The notes under the pieces are model-generated. The model made no database searches, was not told where the DNA came from, and saw nothing but the letters and a program-made list of their open reading frames with translations. A DNA stretch of 64,000 nt from Cylindrodendrum hubeiense (lineage: Eukaryota > Ascomycota > Sordariomycetes > Hypocreales > Nectriaceae), in assembly GCA_014621425.1 (NCBI GenBank), contig JAANBB010000085.1, positions 56,573 to 120,572 of the forward strand, in the 5' to 3' direction. Shown here in pieces: positions 1 to 10,720 of this stretch. Each line of letters starts with the position of its first letter. Within the stretch, counting starts at the first letter, position 1. The translations under genes were made by a program, and so were the position numbers.

Positions 1-3000
1 ACAGGCCGCTCGCAACCTCGCAGCCTTGCAACCTCACAATTGGATCATGTCCACCGAGAGCTGGTGTGAGAGCTGGTGTGAGTTACAACACATCGATGCA
101 CGCATGCACGCAACGCAACGCACGCGCCGTGACCCGGTCAGTGTTTCCCAGGTACCACCCTCGAGCACCCCCATTGACACTGGGGGATTCCTCTAAATGC
201 AAATGCCTCTCGCCGAGCGCCATGACACCGTATGTATCAAGGCGAGCCGTCCCCATGCACAGTATGGCCGGTCAGTACATCTGTACCTCTAGGCCGGTCA
301 GTAGGCCGGTACGTAGACCGTAGCGCAGCCGGGTCCCCACTCCCGACCACCACTCACACACCGTCGAACACGACACAGCACAGCACAGTACAGTACAGCA
401 CAGCACACAGCCGACCGCATCGGCACCCAACCAGGGGGGGTGAGGCCTGAGTCGCTTGAATAAAAAATAGGGGGAAGAAGTCAGTACAATTTACATGGGA
501 CGTGGGAGATATACGGCAGGAACACGTAGAGGAGACAACTATATCGCATGTCAATGCAACGCAACAGTGTGTCCCCGCCGCATGTACAGGTGATACATAC
601 CTACCCAAGGTAGGTAGTAGTAGTAGAGCCATCTCAGCCGGGCGGAACGGATAGATGCAAGGCACGCACCCAACATCACACGGCATGTGCCGATACAGGA
701 CCCAACCAAACGGGCAACGCCCTGGTTTAGTGTGGACAATACAACACTGTGTAGACGGCCCGACCACACCACCAACCCGTGAAAAACTCGACAATTATCA
801 GCCTCCGTTTCCTCCGGCTCTGCAAGGGAGACGAAGAGCCTTTCCCACCCGGAAAACGGTCGAGTCAAGAGAAGCCGGGAAGAAAAGTGGGCGCATACCC
901 GTCTTGGCCCTGGCCTTGTGGGTCGTGGGGCCTGAAAATCGCGGGCATCCCTCCGGAAGAAAAAAATTTACCGACACGTTGAGTGCACCGGCAATTACTC
1001 GTGAAAATTGTTTTGGGACGTTTGCCTTGTGCGTCCGAAATTCCATAGAGGCAAGGGATTTTAATTGGAATTTTTTTGTCTCACAATTATTTCTAATTGA
1101 GGAGTTGACATGTGCTCAGCTCAGGGCTGTTTGTGACTCTTCCCTTGGAGCCACCCACTCAACGCCCCTCCTCCGCCAACGGGCAGTTTCTGGGGTCGCA
1201 TCGGGCCAACCAGGCCGGCGCAATTTTTTCTCTCTTTTGTTGGCCTATCTTTCCGCCTTGCCTTAGCTCATGGCAGTAAGGAATTTTTATTTTTATTTTT
1301 TGACATGTCCTCCCTCCCATCCTCCATTCAGCATGAGATGCCCGCTTTTGCCACGCTTCGCGGCCTATCATGACTCGAAAAAAAAGAGGGAGGGTAGGGC
1401 CTGCAGATGCGGTACATGGGCCTTGGGCCTTGAAGTGTGGGAGGGGGCTGCAAGGTACCCGCACCTTGGACACACCATCTCCAACCCAGACGAGACAAGC
1501 ACTCACACACAAAACGCAGGAATATCACACACATACAGACGTACATGAGCTCGCACCAGTTACGGCATGACAAACCAACCGAGGCCAACCCAGAATCAGA
1601 GGGAAACACGTAATTGTTCTTGTTGATCTGAATTGTTTGTCCGCCTCATGCATGTATGACAGCCCATCGCCTGCGTGTAATGTTTACATGCAAGTCTGGT
1701 CGGGGTACATCCAGATGGCTTCCCGTCAGTGTGGCAGCCGTCCGCTAGGGAAACTCCACCAGCCAAACAGACACACGCTGAGAAACGCTGACCAAACAAC
1801 CCAGCCAAACACGGCTTTTTTTCCTTCTTTTTTTCGCCTTCAATCTGGGCTCGCCGTTACCGGGATCTTCCCGTTCACCATGGACGAAACTTTCGGCATA
1901 TTTTTCCCATTCCGTTTGGCCTCCGTCTTCATGGCGTTTTACTTTTTAGTTTCTGCTAGCATTGTTTCCTCGACATGCTCACCATCGTTCTCTTCTTTCC
2001 CGTAGTCTGATTCTGTGGGAGGTTGTCGGAGTCTGGACACCCCGCTCGGTCTTCCCCGTCTTGACTCCGCCTGTCCATGGCAACGCAGTTACCGATTCTT
2101 GGCCCAGGACCCATAGGATGGTCTTGACATGACGAACGAACTGGTACAGATCCCCAACAGATTCCGCTATTATTTCCCTCCCTACAGTTCTATGTAGATC
2201 GCGATCTTCCCCACAAGACCAGGCAGATTACCAAGAACCATACATATTATGTAGGGTAGGTATATAAGTAGGGCAGCTCAATCGGTATGGTTCATGCCGC
2301 AACGGCACGGGAAGACCCTGTCCACCTTCTGCTTGTCTCACTGCCTTCATCACGAGACCTCTGGATACGTAGTAGTCCGTTGGACGGCCATGTATTGCAA
2401 ACTACACGACACTAACAGCCCGCACTATGCCCTGTGACAGGCTGGCCAGGCAAAGGATCTGCCCTAATTCCGGGCCACCTTACCAGCTTGAGTGTCTGTG
2501 CCCTATCCACCACCCTTCGTCTAGTATTGACACTATGGAGCAGCCGAATGGAAAAGAAGAAAAGAAGCAGAAGAAAAAAACCCAGGCCGGTCCCCCCGTC
2601 CCCGGTTCGAGGGCCGGGATCAACAAGCTAGACTAGGAACAAGACCAGGGATCATCAGAGATGCCGATTGAACGAAAAAAAGAAAAAGAAAAAAGAAAAA
2701 GAAAAGGCACACAAAAAAAAACCTCAGCTCGTCTAAGCTGAGAAGCCATTGAGAGATGGACGCCTCCATGAGAATAGGCCAACCACCGCTGCCACCAACG
2801 GTCCCGGCTCCCCGTCTGTAATTCCTCGTGTTGGGCTGCTACAGCGCACTCAGAGGTCCAACTTCCCATTTCCTGCTTCTCCCCGGATGCCGTATGAGGC
2901 CAGGGCCTCGCCACAAACCCCAGGCAAAATCCTGACGTGGCAGCTCAACGCCAACACATCCTCGTGACAATGCCCCGGGATTGGTGCCACCCCCGGTTCT

Positions 3001-4010
3001 CCCCCGTTCATCCACCCATCGCGTGGTAGTGGAGTTTTTGCTTGTTTGAAAGGGGTGTGAGGGGCGGTGAGATCTCGGGTTTTTCCCTCTTCCCCCAGGC
3101 CCTGCTCAAGCGAGCGAGCCCTTTTTGGGACGCCATGTACCAACCACCTGGGAAAGCCGATGGGGGAGGGAGCTGCATGGATCAGGGGACCTCGGGAGAA
3201 GGAGACGGCGCCCGACAGAAGCAGCGCCGTTGTTTCCCGTGGCGATGTGCCCCAGCTGGGACACGCCAACTGTTGAGTGCATGCATTGGCGGCCAGGAAT
3301 CGCGTCCTTTGTGGGCGCGAATCATCCAACAATGAATGGGTAACCCACCACGACTACCACGACCATCACGTATTGTCTCTACTGCGTAGTATGCAGCTGC
3401 CACCTCTAATCCCACTACTGCATCACTGTCACAAAAACAAAACAAAAAGCATATTTGGGAGGCACCAGGGCGAGAGGCCAAGGCGGCTGAGTTGGAATGG
3501 GAATGGCATCGTGGGCCAGATATCCCCCTCAATACGCTCGTGCTGAGGTATTCAATCTCAACGCTAACCTTTCTCTATTTCGTCTGCTTCTGCTTCGTCC
3601 GTGCCTCTTCATCTGTCCAATCCCATCAACCTCGGACCTGCGCTTCCGTCCCTGCGGCACCCTGCCGCCTTGACAATTTTGCTTTTGTATCCCCCAGCTG
3701 GCCTGGCTTTCCGCTCCCAAAGGTTTGGTCCCTTGCAGCTTGCATCGTGATTTTTCCAAGCCTGTCGAATCGCCTCACCGTGGTGGCGCCTAGGCGTCCT
3801 TGCCCGGCCAGTCCAGCTCGGTTCTGCCTCATGCACGTCCACTTTTCCCCTTGGATTCGTGGCTCACAACGACTCGGGCCCCAGCTGGATGGAGGGTGTC
3901 AGGTGTTAGGTGTCAAGCCGATTCCCGTCTTGTCAACGCCATCTGTCGAGATCCCCTGGATTGGGTAACCTCCCATGCCCACTATCTACGTTCCTTGTCA
4001 TGCTTCCCTG
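1..4010. other. Gene-free interval, nothing recognised
   Basis: No open frame here resembles a known family or joins across plausible introns. The stretch holds CA-rich simple sequence around 360-415, a TAGGTAGTAGTAG tract near 607-625, an A/G-rich tract at about 2,550-2,720 and pyrimidine-rich patches around 1,810-2,000 and 3,560-3,720. The longest frames have biased compositions typical of chance frames in GC-rich intergenic DNA. The last part should include the 3' flank of the minus-strand gene that ends at 4011. Confidence 0.5.
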
Positions 4011-6626
4011 TCAGACCTCCTCGTTCTCCCAGTCGGCCTCTCCAAACATGGGTCCCTTCCGCGCTCCGTTGACCTCCAACTTTTCGAGAAACTCCGGCGG
4101 CACCGTCGGAATGTATTTCCGTTCCCGCTCCCGGTTCAACCCACCAAACCCAGCTCCGTATGACACAAGCATGTCGGTCACCGAGGGCAGCGTAAAGGGC
4201 AGCATCAGCGCGGGGTCCAAGAGTAGGTGCTCTGGTGCGTCGTCGTCGTCTGAGTAGTAGTCTTCTTCCCGAGGACTTGCTGAGCTAGGAACGCTCCCAG
4301 GTGTCTCTAGGCCGTTGCCGTTTGACCGACTCTTGACGGGCGTAACCGGGCTGCTGTCCTGACCCGACTTTGGCAGCGGTGACACCATTCCACTGCGTCG
4401 CTGGTCTCGCTTAAGCGTCGCCTCTTTTTGGATGGCGATGAGGTATTTCGTAGCGCTTTTGGGAAGCCCCTTTTCGCCCACTTCTGGCCTGTAGTGATTG
4501 GCCGTGTGCATGAGCTGTTGTGGACTGAGTCTCTTCAGCTGCTGTAACGTGCCCACCAACGCCTCCAGATCGTCTGCGTCTAGGGACGAGAAACATTGGA
4601 GCCACTGCAATAGTTGGATGACGGGTGCCAGGTGTCTCCTAGATGCCTCCATCGTCGTCTCCCCTGATGAGCGCGTCTCTCCTCCCTCAAAATGCTCCGC
4701 CTGCCTGTTGTTCGTACGGGCCCAGTCCTCTAGTATTGAAATATTCATCCGGATCTGCATAGCTTTGGTCCTCGCCAAGTATTTCCGGTTTGACATGATT
4801 CGGTTAAAGAGTTCTGCTCCGATCCAGTAAAGAAGCTGCGAGATGATTTGGGTCGTAATCACCGAGTGAATGTCGTACAAGTCCAGCACGAACAAGGTAG
4901 AGGAGAGAAGGGAGGTCACGTTTCGCGGCGCTGGCTTCGCTCGCTGCTTTGGCGACGGAGGACGGAATCGCTTCTCTATCGGCTCCTCCTTGACTTGCGC
5001 CTTTCGCTTGAACAACTTCCACTCATTCTGGAACGCGATGTCCTCGAATCCGGGAATAGTCTCGTGGTCCAGCATGGCTACATCTAGCACCTTATCCAGA
5101 CGTCGCTCTGCATCTCGGACAATCAAGATAAATATCTCGTTGATCAGCTCGGCGAGTTGTGCTTGGAACTCGGTGGTTGCCTCCAGAAGCCCAGAGTCTT
5201 TCTTGAGATAGTGAAGTAGGAGGGTTGCGTTTGAGATCCAGAAAGCCAGTATTGTCATATCCCACTGAAATCTTTCGACCACATCATTGATATTATCCAT
5301 GGCTGAAACTAGGAGTCGGCCTAGTAGCTCCGGACTTGAATGATAATGCGCGTACCTCGCACTCAAGAAAATCATGTTTGCGGGCACAGGCTTTTGCGAT
5401 GGCGATCGTTGGGGCGTCATCTTGGTGATGATGATGTCAAGGATCCGATCCAATTCGTGTTCCTGGAAGACAAACATTTGGTCGTGCAAGCACCGACTCC
5501 AATCGAATTCTTGTTGTTCCTCCTCAAACTCATCAACCGGCTGGTCAAGTTAGTACATCTTGTCGTAAGTAAAGGGTTCCGACACGCACCTCAGGCTGAT
5601 CATCCATGCCCACGTTGCCTAAATCAACCTCAAGATCTCGGGCGCTCTCCATCATCAAGCGCCTTCGCATCTCATTTTCTGCCATCTCCTCCTCAAACCG
5701 GTCCTGTGAGAAGCCCGGGTTGTAGAAGTCATCAACGACACCCGCGCTTCCAATATTGTAGCCGTTATCGTGGAGGTAGTATGACATTTCGCTATCCGGG
5801 GGTACAAAGTCAAATGCCGTCCGCCCTGATGATGTCTTCTGGTCTGACGATGCGTTGTTGTCCAAGAGTAGCTTCGCGATGCCTTTGTGTCGGTTCGTCA
5901 TGGCCCACATGAGGGCGGTCCATTGATTCCGATCTTGCTTGTTGACATCCGCGCCAGCATCGATCAACGCATTTACGACGGTCTCGTGGCCCTGTTCGAT
6001 ATATCAGCAGGTGTCCTAGTAGGCGAAGCCTAGGGGACTGACAAAACAACTAGCATAGATGAGGGGTGGGGTTCCATCCTCGTCCTCGGCATTTACGTCG
6101 ATGTACTCCTTGGCCCTTCCGCCCAAGAGCCTCTTGATCCTTTCAACATCGCCATTGCTTGCAGCCATGTTCAGAGCCTTTTGAAGCTTATCCTTCTTCT
6201 CCGAATCTGTCAGCGTTTCACTGTTGGCGATCTCGTCCTCGTCGTCAAAACCGGGACCAGCTTGGTGCGCGGCCTGGGCAGCAAGCATCTCCAGCAACCT
6301 TGTATCGCTATCCTTGGGTCCCATAGGAACATCATCGTCAAAGTTGTTGTCGTTGAGCGACAGGTTTCCAAAGTTCAGGGGCTTCGCGACGGCGGGGGTT
6401 GTGAGGAACTGGGACTGGCCTGTACAATCGGCTACGTCAGTGGATGTGCGCAAGCAATGGGTCGCGTGGCGACGCCGCACTAACCTTGCCAACCATCGTA
6501 CATCTCCGTCTCGGGGACGAGATCGACTGGGACATGTCGACGGTCGTCCAGCGACTTGGGGAGATCGGACGGCAGGGGGCGTGGCTTTTGGTGGCCGTCG
6601 TCGCTGGTGGAATCTCCTAGATCCAT
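4011..6626 (-). CDS. Ankyrin-repeat and DIL (dilute) domain protein
   Basis: Four exons on the minus strand: 6626-6485, 6419-6043, 5991-5590 and 5540-4011, giving 816 aa. The introns (65, 51 and 49 bp) have GTTAGT, GTCAGT and GTGCGT donors and CAG acceptors, and the last has a TACTAAC branch site. Residues about 110-230 form ankyrin repeats (for example GADVNKQDRNQWTALMWA). Residues about 310-640 form an alpha-helical DIL region (SNATLLLHYLKK, later LLYWIGAELFNRIM and LEDWARTNNR). The tail, rich in Ser, Pro and Asp, is probably disordered. DIL is the cargo-binding fold of class V myosins. Here it occurs without a motor, as in a known fungal ankyrin-DIL family. A role in actin- or vesicle-linked trafficking is inference. 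The ATG at 6626 gives an acidic start (MDLGDSTSDDG) and joins exon 2 in frame. Confidence 0.88.
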
Positions 6627-7205
6627 GTTGGAAGGAGGGGCACAGCCAGACACCGGGTCCGGCTCATGGAATTTCGCGCGTGAGGGGAGTTTCCGGGGGT
6701 CGCGGGCGGGGGGGCGTTGGAGACGGGGGATTTACGGTTCGGGAGGTGTTGTCTCGTGGAGGAAACGAAGGTCGCGTTGGTATCGTGTGAGGTTGTCGTG
6801 GAAGGGCGACCTACCCACTTGTCTGATATGGAGAAATAGACGTTCCGGTGTTGTCTGTTACTTGGAGCTGGCGCCTCCCTTGTACGGATGCCCGGCGCAG
6901 CAAAGCCACAATGGCCCGTGCTCGCCACATTCAGCGTCATCTCCCCTCCCATTGAGCCATTGAGCCATTGAGCAACGACGATCCTGGTTCCCTTCGGAGG
7001 GCTGCCTTGTGTCGTCAATATTAAATTGCTGACCCGGCTAGTTTTAAATTGATGACGAGGCACGACAACATGAGCAAGGCAGCTGTGTGATGCACTGTGT
7101 CTCTAGTCAAGGCGAATCAGCTCGCCAGACCACCGTGTTTTGTCTGCCTGGTATGCTACCAACTAACTACTGCCAGGCACCCAAGTCCCGGGCTCGGTTG
7201 GGCCC
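6627..7205. other. Intergenic spacer between two tandem minus-strand genes
   Basis: It separates the ankyrin-DIL start from the allantoicase stop, so it should carry the promoter of the former and the 3' flank of the latter. The only structure seen is three tandem copies of CCATTGAG at 6949-6972. No gene is seen. Confidence 0.5.
6949..6972. repeat. 8-bp tandem repeat, 3 copies
   Basis: CCATTGAG is repeated three times without change in the spacer between the ankyrin-DIL and allantoicase genes. Confidence 0.8.
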
Positions 7206-8360
7206 CTACACAGCTCGCTTCCCAAATGCCCTCAATCTCTTGACTCCACCATCGGGAATCATGATGAGCTTAACATGTGTCGCCACGGAATCCTTGGCTG
7301 AGCTGGTGAAATCATGCTCCTGGTCTGGGCCCGTCTTGCTTGGTGGTACCACCTCGCCCCAGCCCTCGGCCTCGGCGGACGGGTTTCCCTCACCCTTCCA
7401 CTCGATGGCCTCAATCGCCACCTTTTGCGGGAAGTTGCCTCTGAAATGCGCCGTGTCCACCACAAACTTGTCCACGTAGCCAGGCGCTCCGAGCTTGACG
7501 ATGGTCCAGTCGACGTGGCCCTTGCTGCGTGACCGTGCCGTCTCCCAGCCGTCGCCCATGTCCTTGCCCCGTCCTGGCAGAAGCAGGTTATCCTTGGTGC
7601 CAAAGTGCTGGTCACTGCAGGACACGGCAACACCGCCGTTCTGAGCCGCCGCAAGATCGAAGATGGCGTCCTTGTCGTCGGGGAAGACGGGTACTGCGTG
7701 TCCGAAGAGGCGGAACCGCGCAATACCGCCATCAGGATACATATTGAGCCTCACGTGCGTGTACTTGTTCTGAGTCGGTGCATCGAGTTTCCAGCCGAAA
7801 CGCTGTGACGGGCCGCCCTCTTGAACCCCGAGGATGGTTTCCCACTTCCCCATGCCTCCTTTCCATGACACGACCTCGTCGTCGTCCTGGCTGAAGACAC
7901 CCTCGACCGAGACTGCGGGGGCATGGTTCCCCGAGAAAAAGGCCGTGTCGACCTCGATTCCCTCGACAGTACCCGACGCAACACCCAACCGAATGATGAC
8001 CCAATCGAAGGGTTCGGAGTTGTGTCGCCGGGTCTCCCAGCCATCGTACCAGGCACCTGTGAAGACCATCTTACCCGGTTGCCGAATCGGCGGGGTAGGA
8101 GTCAAGAGGTTTGCGGCCTCAGCGAACCATTGATCTGAGAAGCCGAGGACCTTGCCTCCTAGTGTGCCAGAGATCAGATCTATAAACGCCATCTCCCGTT
8201 AGCATTGGTGACTAGGATCGCATCCAACATTCAACATTGGCAGGGATGATGGCTCACCAATACATGTTGATCGGAACGTCGGGTCGATTTCGTCAGGAGT
8301 AAGCGACGTCGCCTTGACAGTGTCAAGCTTGTACTCAATCTCGTCTGCAATTGAAGCCAT
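7206..8360 (-). CDS. Allantoicase (allantoate amidinohydrolase)
   Basis: Hydrolyses allantoate to ureidoglycolate and urea in purine (uric acid and allantoin) breakdown, a nitrogen-scavenging route. Two exons, 8360-8258 and 8179-7206, are split by a 78-bp GTGAGC...TAG intron and give 358 aa, close to the usual fungal length of about 340-360. The protein shows the two duplicated allantoicase domains: residues about 40-190 (SGTLGGKVLGFSDQWFAEA, GWETRRHN, DWVIIRLG) and about 205-355 (CSDQHFGTKDNLLLPGRG, GWETARSR, DWTIVKLG). The repeated GWET-R and DW-I--LG motifs identify the family. The ATG at 8360 opens a short exon (MASIADEIEYKLD) that joins in frame. It is transcribed away from the b561 gene, and tandem GATA sites about 150 bp upstream suggest nitrogen control by an AreA/NIT2-type factor. 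Confidence 0.95.
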
Positions 8361-9539
8361 GGTGGATGAGTGCGGACAGTAAGTATATTGGGACCAACAA
8401 TGAGGTTTGGACTTTCCAGAAACAGGGTGTAGGTCTACTCTTAAACGCTCTAGGCAAGTCTGTAGTCCAACGATGGGCGAACAAACGTCGGGCTTCTCTG
8501 ACGAATCCTTATCTTTATCACATAACTATTACCCTCAGCATCTCGCACCCTAGAGGCCGGCGCCGGAGAGGAGGGGTGATCTCGGCCACTTCCGGTGGCC
8601 GGCGGCGCCCACGACAAAGCCGCGCACCGCCGCCGCCGTGTCATGACCACGATGGACGGTTTTCATGACAGGCGCTAACTCCGACGAGCGGCGCACCGCA
8701 GTTGCTATTGGATGCCACAGAAGCTGTCGAAGTATAAACGACACCCTAGCGCCCTCCCAAGGGTTCCTGGCGATGAAGAAAAAGCTGGGGGAATGTTGCC
8801 GATTGTGTCTGATTTGGCAAGTGGTTGGTTGGGCTGCTCGGGAATCGAAGAGCGCGGCATTTGTCAGGGCCCCGGGTAACGGACGCGCGAGAAACGGTCC
8901 TTCAATGAGCCAACCGCAAGCATTGACTCGCGCGTGACCATATCCCCCAGGCCCAAAACGAAGGCCCCTTATCGATATGAACGATAAATGTGCTCGATAC
9001 AATCGAGTAACAAATATTCCGGCTCGATCTGTGGCGCAATTATCCGGCGTCATTGTGAATACCCTGTTTGGGACGCTACCCCGCGCTTCCCGCTACTGAT
9101 TGCAAACGGCAGCTCCTGATAGGCTGAAGCTTCCAGGTTTCTCCGGCCATCACTGACGTACCTGACGGAAGATGGAGGTTAAGGCTGGTTGCACGGGAAG
9201 CTAACACGGAACGTGTCTTGCCATGATAATTGCCGGTGGGTGAATTTGTAATCCTGTGCAATTCCCCATGCTCTACCTAGAATCAATCTCAACGACACCC
9301 TCGGTCTGCTATCACCGTCTCGCCCAAAGTAACGGGTACACGGCCACCACTTGTTTACCTACCTACCTACCTTGACCTTGCGGATACCTACCTAAGGTAC
9401 CTCCGTCTAGCTTCTCTTTTGCGCCGTGTGTCCCTTGTCGGCCAAAGTCTCGTTGCCTAAGCCTCGTTCCCACAGCACAGGATTGAAAACCTTCGGCACC
9501 GCAGCGACAAAGGTCATCACCCTCGCCACCACTTCCAAG
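8361..9539. other. Divergent promoter region, allantoicase / cytochrome b561
   Basis: A 1.2-kb spacer between divergently transcribed genes. It holds the GATA motifs listed separately, a CCGCCGCCG-rich patch near 8,570-8,640, and TACCTACCTACCTACC plus ACCTACCTAAGGTACC tracts at about 9,356-9,402. No coding frame is convincing. Confidence 0.5.
8507..8520 (-). promoter_or_regulatory. Tandem GATA-factor sites in the allantoicase promoter
   Basis: On the minus strand this reads TGATAAAGATAAGG, two adjacent HGATAR sites (TGATAA and AGATAA) about 150 bp upstream of the allantoicase ATG. Closely spaced HGATAR pairs are the known binding pattern of AreA/NIT2 nitrogen regulators. Further sites lie at 8969-8974 (TTATCG), 8982-8987 (CGATAA) and 9040-9045 (TTATCC), nearer the divergent b561 gene. 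Function is inferred from motif and gene context only. Confidence 0.55.
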
Positions 9540-10362
9540 ATGGCCAGCGCGACAGGCATCCCCGAGCGTCGATACTCAGACGTCGAGTCCGACGGCGCTG
9601 AGCAACGCGAGACTGAACCGCTCCTCGGCCGGCCAGGCGATGCTTCCCAAGAAGAAGGCGTCCCGATGTTTAAGAATCTCGTGCTCGGTACGTTGGTACT
9701 GTCGTTTGAAGCGCCAAGGCCCCCGTAGCTAATGCTCTTCGTTTGTAGGAACAGGCATCCTCGCTCAGCTGGGCATTGTGCTTCTCGTCATCCTCATCTG
9801 GGCCAGTGTGCTCACCAAGCCCTTGATCCTCTTCTCCGGCCACCCGCTCGCGCAGTCCCTCGCAGTCCTTACGCTGGCCCAGTCCATCCTGACCCTGCAG
9901 CCCACCCATACCGCCGAGCAGAAGCGAATCGGCCAGCGCATTCACGCCTCGCTAAACCTCATTGCCTTTCTCTTGTTGGTGACTGGCGTCGGTATCATCG
10001 AGTACAACAAGATTGCCAACAACGGTGCCCACTTCCACTCGCTCCACGGGTACCTTGGTGTAATCTCCTCCATCGTCCTCTTGCTCCAGTACCTCGTGGG
10101 CTTCACCATGTGGGCAACCCCCGCGCTTTACGGTGGCGAGCACAACGCCAAGTCTATCTGGAAGTACCATCGCTACAGCGGCTACTTCGTCCTTGTCTTG
10201 CTCCTGGTGACCGTCGTCAGTGCTGTCGACACAGACTACAACAAAAACGTCCTTAAGCTGAAATTGTGGGCGACTTTACTGCTGTCTCTCCTGGTTCTCG
10301 TCGGTATCATTCCACGCATTCAGAAGCAAAAGCTTGGGTTCAAGGCACCGTCTCTGATTTGA
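9540..10362 (+). CDS. Cytochrome b561-domain membrane protein
   Basis: Two exons, 9540-9687 and 9749-10362 (61-bp intron, GTACGT...TAG), giving 253 aa. Residues 1-45 are polar and acidic, probably cytosolic, and are followed by about six hydrophobic segments from residue 47 to 240. The four His expected to bind two b-type haems are visible: H81 (GHPLAQ), H115 (RIHASLN), H149 (HSLHG) and H190 (KYHRYSG). b561 proteins pass electrons across membranes, often from ascorbate, and some act as ferrireductases. The donor, acceptor and membrane cannot be read from the sequence, and there is no attached DOMON or reductase domain. The ATG at 9540 is preferred because it starts MASATGIPERR. An in-frame ATG at 9426 would add 38 residues with no clear feature. 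Confidence 0.88.
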
Positions 10363-10720
10363 TTTTACCAGATCACGAGAGGAAACAAGCGAAATCAAGC
10401 CCACTCTCGTGCAGTCTCAAAAGTGCTCTATTTTTATCTCCTTGAAGAGCATGGCAAAAAGCTCGCCAAATTCTATCTTGTTCCTCTTGTTTCTTTTGTT
10501 CTGGTGCTCAGCTAGTTTTATAAAGCGCTACCAAGGTTCACAACATCAGCATACTGGACTGGCCATGGAAGATATATTTGGCCCATGGAGGGAAAATACT
10601 TAATTTCGGACCGTTTGAATAAAGACCTCTCTCAGCCTTCCTTACCCTCTCCCAATCCTCAATTAAGCCATCTACAACTCACAGTCCACGGCTCCCACTG
10701 TTCTTCAAAAGCTAACAATC
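10363..10720. other. Spacer between b561 and M13-like genes
   Basis: A 358-bp spacer between tandem plus-strand genes, richer in A and T than its surroundings. A TTTATAAAG TATA-like string at about 10,517-10,525 lies roughly 200 bp upstream of the next ATG. No gene is seen. Confidence 0.45.

Noticed and set aside
655..1266. 203-codon plus-strand frame near the window start
   Set aside because: No recognisable motif, crossed by overlapping frames of similar length on both strands, and composition like the surrounding intergenic DNA.
2590..2620. CCCGG-TTCGAGGG-CCGGG stem-loop resembling a tRNA T arm
   Set aside because: The loop is 8 bases, not 7, and no A box or acceptor stem lies upstream.
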